From Hydnum rufescens UP504 (lineage: Eukaryota > Basidiomycota > Agaricomycetes > Cantharellales > Hydnaceae), in assembly GCA_014904985.1 (NCBI GenBank), contig MU129337.1:1-26981 (forward strand): a stretch of DNA of 26,981 nucleotides. The letters run 5' to 3'. Position numbers and translations under genes: made by a program. Below the pieces are notes generated by a model. The model was given only the letters and a program-made list of their open reading frames with translations. It did not search any database and was not told the origin of the DNA. This document shows positions 20,611 through 26,981 of this stretch, piece after piece (the first letter of the stretch is position 1; every line of letters starts with the position of its first letter).

Positions 20611-20938
20611 CCAGGTAAATCAGAATTGCACATGCCTTGGTGACCACATTGGCAACCCTCACAAGTGCGCCAAGGCGACTCAGCAAGGGCTGCCAGGCAT
20701 TGAACTAGGCTGTGATTTCTGTTGTAAGCAGGGAAATCACTTGAATGGCATCATTGACAGCCAGTAGTGTGGGACCTAGCTGCTCGGCAGCCTGGCTGGC
20801 ATTCTGGACAGCCTTGTCAGTGGATATGAGAGCATTGACAGCTGGTGGTCCAGGGCCTAGCAGCTTGGCAGCCTCACCAGTGGATATGAAAGAGGATAAC
20901 ACACATATTGTCAAGTCCGAATTTGTTGTTCGCGTCAT
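20611..20938 (-). pseudogene. Probable NACHT-protein N-terminal fragment
   Basis: The minus-strand frame gives EAAKLLGPGPPAVNALIST, then KAVQNASQAAEQLGP, LAVNDAIQVISLLTTEITA, a TAG at 20705-20707, and NAWQPLLSRLGALVRVANVV in the same frame. This alanine/leucine-rich helical style is typical of the region before the NACHT domain in basidiomycete NLR-like proteins. A short segment is repeated inside it: CATATCCACTG followed by a lysine/alanine-coding stretch, about 70 bases apart. It runs without a gap into the SMC2 hinge fragment. It may be the missing front of the NACHT piece at 10.88-11.76 kb. The family assignment is from general appearance and less certain than the P-loop piece. Confidence 0.45.
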
Positions 20939-21511
20939 CTTTCAATCGAGGTGTATCTCTGCAGGGATAAAGACCATGGGTAAGCATGGCTGTCTCTTCA
21001 CACAAATATAAGCTGGTTCACCTTTATCTCCTGCAGAGGAGAGATCCAAACTACACGATGCGATGATCTGCCCCAAATGTCCAAAACGGTGCATGCACAA
21101 CTCATGCATGAAGGAGACCTACAACTTATCCCTGAAGGGATCCTTCCACATCACAGCATCATGCATTGCCTCAATGTACTCTGACTTTGGCGAATGAAGC
21201 CCAATGACAATGTAAGGAGGCTCAATGGTGAAGTGAAGGTGATATCATTTCAATGGACATAGAAGGTGGCTTTTGCATTTGGCATCTGTCACAAGGGCCA
21301 AACAAGTTTGTTAGGTGTGAATCGCTGGACTGGAAGTAGATGGCATACCTGAAATATACACTGTGCACATGTCCACTGAGTTTGGTGGGTCTTTGGATCC
21401 CATGATGTGCGAGAGAGCACCATAACTGATGGATTGCATAGAGCTGTAGACGTTTAAAGATGATAGCCAGTAGCATGATTGACTAGGACAGGCTGGTCAG
21501 TTATATACCCT

Positions 21512-21554
21512 ACCTAAGTTAGGTACCATGTTTGGGGCATGAAATGGTACCTAA
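21512..21554. repeat. Palindrome and inverted repeat
   Basis: ACCTAAGTTAGGT (21512-21524) is a palindrome around a central G. TTAGGTACCAT (21519-21529) is perfectly inverted as ATGGTACCTAA (21544-21554) with a 14-base loop. Such overlapping inverted repeats are common near ends of DNA transposons. Confidence 0.7.
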
Positions 21555-21620
21555 TAGGTGGCCTATGGCTTTTGGCCATTGTATGGCCAGAAGGTGTGTT
21601 TTGAATAAGAGGGGTCCACT

Positions 21621-21757
21621 TATTTTGGGCAATTTTGGGCAATTTCAGGCAATTTCGGGCAACTTCTGGTCTTTTTTGGGCCATTTGGATTACTTAGAGG
21701 TACACCTACTACTGTATTGCTGGTCTACTGTTGCCCGAAACTTGCCCATAAAATAAC
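21621..21757. repeat. 10-bp tandem repeat with inverted copy
   Basis: Five 10-bp units of the type AATTTTGGGC run from 21621 to 21670. TTTCGGGCAAC (21653-21663) is perfectly inverted as GTTGCCCGAAA (21730-21740), and the inverted side also shows a 10-base rhythm with GCCC (to about 21757). Possible subterminal repeats of the adjacent KDZ element. Confidence 0.65.
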
Positions 21758-21775
21758 TTAGAGAATTTGAGAGTT

Positions 21776-22660
21776 TCATGACTTAGACATTATATCTACA
21801 TCAAAACTAACATCTAGTTGCTCTTCATCTGACAATGAACTCCCCCCGGCCCCAATGTCACTCTCAATATCACACTCACTGGCATCACTTCTGCCACACC
21901 CTTCTTCATCCTTGGCATGATCCCAAGTATCCATACCAGGAATTGGAGGAGGTATCTCAGGAAGGAATGTGGAAATGCTACCACCACTACCCTCGAATGG
22001 GACACCATCTAGATCCTTCTGCCACATGGAGACAATGTTGAAGAACCAGTTAAGTCTCTGAAGTGCAAAATGTTGGATACACACATCAGCGGAATGATTC
22101 AAGACAAATTGTGTGGCAAGGTACTCTGTCTCCACCCATTGGCAAAGGTTTGAGTGCTCAGCTGCACAGCGCTTCAGCTCTTCCTTGCAATTCACAACCT
22201 CCTGTGCCGCCCTAATCCCAACCCTGACAGAAGCATCCGAGAGCCATGCTGGCACTACCCCACCTGGAAACTGAGCCAACCCCTCTGTACTTTGAGCCAG
22301 CCAAATGTCCTCGTCCACATCCAACTTGTACACTGAGTTCGTGATTTCAGGCAGGATATATGCATCTTTAGCAACTCCATCCTTCCCCTCATCATCATCA
22401 TATCCTTCTGAAGACATTCATAAGCCCTGATTGTTGCCTGAATCCCACGTTCACGCCCTTTCATGGCCTTCTCTATGTGATCCCTATGCTGGTTGTCGAG
22501 TTCTTGGCTTGTGTGTCCCCGATCTAGATTGGCCAGCTCAAATTTACATGCACGGAGTTTGACTAGTAATTGATCAAGGACAATGCGAATATTGAGCTGT
22601 TTGTTAAGCCATGCACTCTTTCCAAGCCGCTGAAGGTCCTTGAATGAGTTGAAGTCAGTG
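21776..22660 (-). pseudogene. KDZ transposase C-terminal region, frameshifted
   Basis: Directly after the stop at the end of the catalytic part, the same frame continues with LTDFNSFKDLQRLGKSAWLN, IRIVLDQLLVKLRACKFELA and HIEKAMKGRERGIQATIRAY, then changes frame near 22390-22410. The new frame has ITNSVYKLDVDEDIWLAQS, matching the LDVDxDIW segment usual near the end of KDZ transposases. A long tail with an acidic end (DEEQLDVSFDVDIMSKS) stops at 21776. The stop at 22663-22665 and the frame change near the ATGATGATG run make this gene broken here unless unseen introns remove both. Confidence 0.7.
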
Positions 22661-22662
22661 AG

Positions 22663-24045
22663 TTAGAGGTCTTCAGTCCTCTTCTTAATATCCCCTTCTA
22701 CTCGTGCGAGACTGCACCTAGTTTGTGCCACTGAATCATTTATCTCATCTTGTAGAGCCCAGGTGTCCGAATTCTGAACTAGACCCTCCAACTCAGCACT
22801 CAACTCTTTCAGTCGTTCCTTCAGCGAAGCTTCAGTGTTTTGGAGTGCAAGAATACGATCTATCAAGGCCGCCCCACTGTTCTTGGACTGGTGGACAACT
22901 GGTTTGCTTTGAAATGCCCTCTGGTCTTTGAATTGTTTTAATAAGCTGTGAACTGACCGCTCATGGAGGACTTCTTCACCCTCAGCTATCCGTCTCCTCG
23001 CTGTATTCACCTGGTCCTTCAGCCATTGACCAACTGTGACTAGTTTGGACTTTGTAATATGTTCAGCTTGGATATCAAGGATGAACAAGCGACAGTGATA
23101 ACCAGTGACCCGGAGACCAGGAATGAGCCTCTTTAACTGGCTCCAGAACCTTTCACATCCTTCACCATCTGACAGTCCCCACTTTTCAGATTTACGAGGG
23201 TGATACCAGAGCTGACAAGTCCACTGGTGGCTGTAAGCATGGAAGACAGAAACTCCAAATTCAATGCGCCCCTCCCACTCTGGAATAAAGTCCCATTTGA
23301 GGAGACTATGATGAATTTGGCATGCGATATCATACAAAAGGCCAATACGCCAATGTCCCAGAAGCTCAGAAAGCAGTGCATCCAATAGGGCAAAGGCATA
23401 GAATTGTTTCTCGCCTGCAGTGCGCATGTTTACAAGAAAAAGAGGTAGGTCATGGTGGCACAAGCAGGCCATCACTCCAGTGTCATCAAAATATTGTGTC
23501 GATGCCTTGATTCGGTCCCCATCAGCAGCAATGAACGATTTTTCACATCCGTCCAATACAGAATTGGGTACGTCAAGCCCTGCCTCTACTTTGTCATCTT
23601 CCAATGGACTAGAAGTGTCATCATCCACTTCATCAGCCTTCCGCTTCTGCTCTGCTCTCCCTTTTGATCGAGATGGCCACAATTCATTGACCCTTGCTTC
23701 CATGATGTCAACCTGGCTTTGGTCAAGCAGAACCGTCTGTGGGGAAGCTATCAGAGGATCTCGAGATCTGGTTTCCCCCTTGTGATCCTTCCTCAGATCC
23801 TTGTCTCGGTTCTGCTTGAGTTGAAAGTTTGCATCAATGCACACAATAGCCTGAAGGGGGAGACCAATAGTCTGTGAGCCCCTAAAGCACAACGGACAGC
23901 AAGACTGGAGGTAGAGGCTGGGGAGTTCATCATCGCCACAGTGATATGGACCAGCACGCTTATGGGCATTGTTGTACTTTCGCTCCGGTATAGGCATATC
24001 AGTGTCGAGCTGGTGGATATTGCTTTCACTACCCCAATGGCAGGA
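22663..24045 (-). pseudogene. KDZ transposase catalytic region
   Basis: The minus-strand frame carries YLQSCCPLCFRG, then IVCIDANFQLK (first catalytic Asp, near 23835), FDDTGVMACLCHHDLPLF, LLYDIACQIHHSLL (second Asp, near 23325), VFHAYSHQWTCQLWYHPR and GLSDGEGCERFWSQL (Glu, near 23160). These are the hallmark segments of the Kyakuja-Dileera-Zisupton DNA transposase family, which cut and paste elements in basidiomycete genomes. A basic, low-complexity insert (KGRAEQKRKADEVDDD) lies between the first and second motif. A Glu/Lys-rich helical segment follows the catalytic part. The core frame is open from about 24045 to the stop at 22663, so the catalytic residues are all present; the gene is broken on both sides. 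Confidence 0.85.
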
Positions 24046-24125
24046 TTTGCGGGATTCAAAGTGTCCTCACATATTACCTGGGACTCAGTTGCACTACCAT
24101 CACCCTTAGCGGACAACACCTGGCC

Positions 24126-24996
24126 TCAACAACTCTCAACTACAGCTGACATCTCTTGGTTGATCACCCGAACAAGCACCTGGTATTGGGCAAGAGCAGT
24201 GGCAAAGTGGCGACGTAAGGAATCATTCCCCCCAAATTTGAACCCTCGAACGCTTGAGGAAATTTTCCAAGGTGGCTGCCCATGCTCGTTCATTCGGAGC
24301 TTGTTGAACAAACAGTTCAGCCACAAATTCCAACATGTCAATGCTAACAGCCAATGAGGGGTGAAGCGGGGCACATGGGAACAAACCGCGCAGTACCAAT
24401 TGTCTTGCAGCAGTTCGGGATGGACAACCACACACATGAAATTCAATAGTTTCCAAGCATTCAAAGTACATGCAAAGAACTTTGAGGAGCCTCCATTGTT
24501 TTCCGCATCTGCAAGCCTCCTCAACCTGAACAGTATGTTCCTCCCGACGCAATAATCGCTCTCTCTCAAACAACATGAAAGGTTGAATGAGGGATGGGAT
24601 AACGACATGATTCCACCGGATAGCTGCAGCTTCCTTAGCACGAGCATGGCGAGAGCGAGTGTCGGTTACAATATGAATTCGGGACGAATGCAAAGGTTCT
24701 GCTATGCCATCAAGAAGCAGAGGGATGAATGATGCCTCTGGTTCTGAAGGACCTCCTGTGTTGGGAGAAGGTGGATGATATGGGAGATCAGTGGCAATGA
24801 TATCGCCTGAGGGCCCTTGGGCAAAAACTTCCCCAGAAGGGAACTTGGCCCATGAACGTCGATGCTTGATTTTAGGAGGTGGACGGGTGCTGGAAGAGGA
24901 TGGTGGACTCAAGCTGTTGTCATCATGCTTCGGTGGCATGATTCCCATACATTCCTGTGCGACCCGACTAAGGCGCTTAAGTACGGCTTTGCTCAT
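24126..24996 (-). pseudogene. KDZ N-terminal part with CxC1-like cysteine cluster
   Basis: An ATG at 24996 opens a frame with a Ser/Pro-rich N-terminus, a Lys/Arg patch (PPPKIKHRRSW), and a cysteine cluster: CRCGKQWRLLKVLC, then CLETIEFHVCGCPSRTAARQLV, then RGLFPCAPLHPS and WAATLENFLKR. This order matches the CxC1-like cysteine region found with KDZ transposases in Agaricomycetes, probably a DNA- or zinc-binding module. The frame stops at 24223, but homology continues in a second frame down to 24126 (SLRRHFATALAQYQVLVR). The change happens at a run of six C bases at 24228-24233, so one base may be extra, by mutation or sequencing error. An intron probably separates this part from the catalytic exon. 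Confidence 0.75.
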
Positions 24997-25140
24997 ATTC
25001 TGTGTTGCAAACGATATTAGGGACTGAACTTAGCTACGACTGGAAGCTTAACTTATGGAAGAGAGGACAGTAGGACTTCAAGATACCAAGGCAAGGACAC
25101 TGGCGATGATCCCTTGGTGTAGCGAGATGAGACGTAGCTG

Positions 25141-25400
25141 GTTAACAGGCCGAGCCGTAACACAGTGCAGTCGTCGGAGACCCCGTGAGACGTTACAGAA
25201 TAACAGGCAAGCCGTCTTCTGTTTGGTCACCGAGTGGGTGTGTTACTCAAAGGAAACGTAGCAGGTAACGGGCCGAGTGCTCTGCCGTCAAGCGAGTCGC
25301 GGAAAAGAGACTTTGTACACAACAGGCAGAGCTGAATGGGGTACTTGGTCTTGGTGTGCCGCCAAGAGACTTTGCACACACCAGGTCGAGCCGGTAGAGT
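25141..25400. repeat. Degenerate tandem repeat of about 60 bp
   Basis: The motif AACAGGCCGAGCC and variants recur near 25144, 25202, 25267, 25320 and 25381, a spacing of 53-65 bases. Two neighbouring units share AAGAGACTTTGCACAC-like sequence before the motif. The rest of each unit has drifted. Confidence 0.6.
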
Positions 25401-25412
25401 ACGTAGTCTTCG

Positions 25413-25674
25413 GGATTCGGTGATGACGGAGGTGATAGAGGCGATGTACATGCTCTGAGCTATGGCAGAACGTGAGTCTTTTTGTAAGTGTCCCAGAAAA
25501 CAAGAAATAAAAAATACGCGCCTGTAGTACCTGGACCGTATTGGATTCGGTGATGAAGGAAAGGATAGAAAGCGATGTACACGCGTACACGCTCTGAGCT
25601 ATGGCAGAACGTAAGTTTTTTTTGTAAGTGTCTCAGAAAACAGGACATAAGAAATACGCGCCTTTAGCACTTGG
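25413..25674. repeat. Tandem duplication of about 130 bp
   Basis: Copy one is 25413 to about 25534 and copy two is 25543-25674. Both start GGATTCGGTGATGA and contain GCTCTGAGCTATGGCAGAAC, a T-run, TGTAAGTGTC and AATACGCGCCT, and both end in CTGG or TTGG. They differ by scattered bases and a few short indels. Confidence 0.75.
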
Positions 25675-26164
25675 GATACTTCCCTGGGATATGCCCGTAT
25701 ACGTGGACCGGAGATGCTTTAACTCGTTAGAGAGATTGAGAAACTGACATCGGAGGGACCCGAAAACATTCATACTCATGTAACGTCTACAATATTCCGC
25801 TGGAAACGGCAATGGGGACGGAAACAATACGAGTCCAAAGGCCACTTATCGAGAGAAGGGGGGACGCGAGAGAATATCTATCCCTGTATATGATGTACAA
25901 GGACCGCCCTAGGCGCCTCATAGCTACCCGTAGGCAGCCCGAAGCGGTATATAAGAGAGTTCCACCACCACCACCACGTCTACAATATTATTATCGCGAA
26001 TTATATACATAAATGATATGACGAAGATTGAACTTATCGTCAGACGTCGGAGGGATGACTCGGTAATCAGAGGACAGGGGGATGGAGACATTGTGTACTT
26101 ACATACGTAGAGTTGCAGCTCATACACAAAAAAATTGGGAAGGCGAAATAGGCAAGAACGAACA

Positions 26165-26509
26165 TCACGAGAGATAAGTAACCCTCACGGCAACGTACTC
26201 TAAACTCGGAACTTCAAGCATACTGCGCCTGATACGTCCGTTCAGATCATCCGTGTTCAAGTCGACATCCATCTCGTCATCAGAATACTCGAAAAGGCTG
26301 TCCGCATCTTCCATGGGCGCGTCGACATCCATCATAACATCGTTGCCGGGAGTATGTTCCACGCCCTCCATCTCATCGCCCACAATTTCTGGATCGGTCT
26401 CCATGGGATCCGGGTCGGCCCCCTTGAACCGTTTCGCGGGTGGCATACTAGCCCCAGAATCGGCATGCTTGCGCTTGTCGCCAGCGAGAGGTCCAGAGTC
26501 GGTAGCCAC
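26165..26509 (-). CDS. Possible exon of acidic nuclear protein
   Basis: An open minus-strand frame contains DKRKHADSG and PPAKRFKG, which look like a nuclear-localisation signal. A strongly acidic Met/Asp-rich part follows (EIVGDEMEGVE, DVMMDVDAPMEDADSLFEY, DDEMDVDLNTDD) and then RIRRSMLEVPSLEYVAV. After that a GTGAGG could be an intron donor. The frame is open upstream into a Ser/Ala-rich stretch, but I find no convincing start ATG. The composition is that of a regulatory nuclear protein's disordered N-terminus; the family is not recognised. The downstream exons, if any, are not identified in 25.0-26.1 kb. Confidence 0.35.
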   Translation of the reverse strand: MATDSGPLAGDKRKHADSGASMPPAKRFKGADPDPMETDPEIVGDEMEGVEHTPGNDVMMDVDAPMEDADSLFEYSDDEMDVDLNTDDLNGRIRRSMLEVPSLEYVAVRVTYLS

Positions 26510-26981
26510 ATTGGGGACTGTGGAAAAATTCGCAGACGAGGCCGCAGCAGTTGACGATGTCGATAACGGTAGGTACCACCCAACAGTGATGTCGGGGTAC
26601 GGCCAATTTCAAAGGGGGAGGGGGATGGGGACGGAACCTATCATAGGGGGTTGCAAGGTCAAGGTGTGCTGAAAGAACCTCCCACCGAGCCTCGTCCGTC
26701 CTAGCTGACGCCGCCGTCGCCTCGCTCAGCCACGACGGCCACCCACGATGAAAGAATTCTATGTCGATAGTTGTAAATACATAGAAGATTAAGGATACAA
26801 TAGATTGAGCTCACTTTCTTTTCGCAACGACTTCGGTGACAAGGCACATCGATAGAAGCAACACGACGAGTCTTTTGGCAATCCGGGGGGCGGATGGTAA
26901 AACGTCGTTTCGTTCATATGCTGACCGAGTGCATCCTCCGCAGCCTGCAGCCCCTCTACAGCACCTGGATAACGAAATTGG
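26510..26981. other. Right edge, nothing assigned
   Basis: If the acidic protein is real, this contains its promoter or first exon. I see no clear gene, repeat or RNA. Confidence 0.35.

Larger units (their letters stand above)
20939..21775. other. Non-coding region with repeats and inverted repeats
   Basis: No gene is recognised. A short cysteine-bearing frame near 21050-21195 is too weak to call. The right half holds the structures listed separately: a palindrome and hairpin at 21512-21554 and a 10-bp tandem repeat at 21621-21670 with an inverted partner at 21730-21757. These may belong to the end of the KDZ element whose gene stops at 21776. Confidence 0.4.
24997..26164. other. Repeat-rich region without a recognised gene
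   Basis: Apart from the two repeat blocks listed separately, I see no coding sequence. A short CCA repeat lies at about 25962-25976. The sequence from 25690 to 26160 is unremarkable. No copy of the 21.5-kb inverted repeats was found here, so the far end of the KDZ element is not placed. Confidence 0.4.

Noticed and set aside
21050..21195. Cysteine-containing frame with a CPKCPKRC-like segment
   Set aside because: Briefly resembled an anoctamin-type cysteine segment, but too short and without flanking homology.
25141..25400. CRISPR-like array
   Set aside because: Repeats are degenerate with no constant repeat and unique spacers, and the genome is fungal. A worn minisatellite fits better.

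Overview
The window looks like accessory, transposon-rich DNA from a filamentous basidiomycete, most likely an Agaricomycete. The evidence is many short spliceosomal introns (about 50-85 bp), a KDZ transposase with its cysteine-cluster (CxC1-like) region, a Crinkler-like P-loop protein, basidiomycete-style NACHT fragments, a chromodomain Ty3/gypsy element and a copia remnant. I cannot name the species. No rRNA, tRNA or CRISPR array was seen.

Left part (1-7.9 kb): this part carries the intact genes. Two tandem plus-strand genes (890-2844 and 3414-5309) encode secreted alginate-lyase-family proteins. They share nine intron positions and the same exon lengths for exons 1-9, and both end in a hydrophobic, GPI-anchor-like tail. 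A two-exon Crinkler-like gene (6180-7885) follows, with a P-loop and a nuclease-like C-terminal region.

Middle part (8.0-21 kb): this is a graveyard of mobile and captured DNA. A copia 5' end (probable LTR, half-tRNA-type primer site, gag and the start of protease) runs from about 8046 to 9482 and is cut off there. Next comes a mosaic of broken host-gene fragments, all reading on the minus strand. In coding order they are a NACHT-protein N-terminal piece (about 20.94-20.6 kb), the second half of SMC2 from hinge to C-terminus (about 20.6-11.8 kb), a NACHT piece with its P-loop (about 11.76-10.88 kb), and the C-terminal end of acetyl-CoA carboxylase (about 10.86-9.96 kb). The SMC2 and ACC pieces keep introns, so they were copied as DNA. 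A complete 6353-bp chromovirus-type Ty3/gypsy retrotransposon (12058-18410), flanked by the 5-bp repeat ATCGG, sits inside the SMC2 copy just before its Walker B motif. Its LTRs are nearly identical and it carries an 11-nt self-primer of the Tf1 kind, but gag and pol contain frameshifts.

Right part (21-27 kb): a degenerate minus-strand KDZ transposase gene (21776-24996) is followed by a repeat-rich non-coding stretch (degenerate repeats of about 60 bp, then a duplication of about 130 bp). Near the right edge there is one possible exon of an acidic, NLS-containing protein.

The insertion order can partly be read: the host-gene mosaic formed first and decayed, largely by C-to-T type changes; the gypsy element then inserted recently. 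The left-hand lyase and Crinkler genes look functional.
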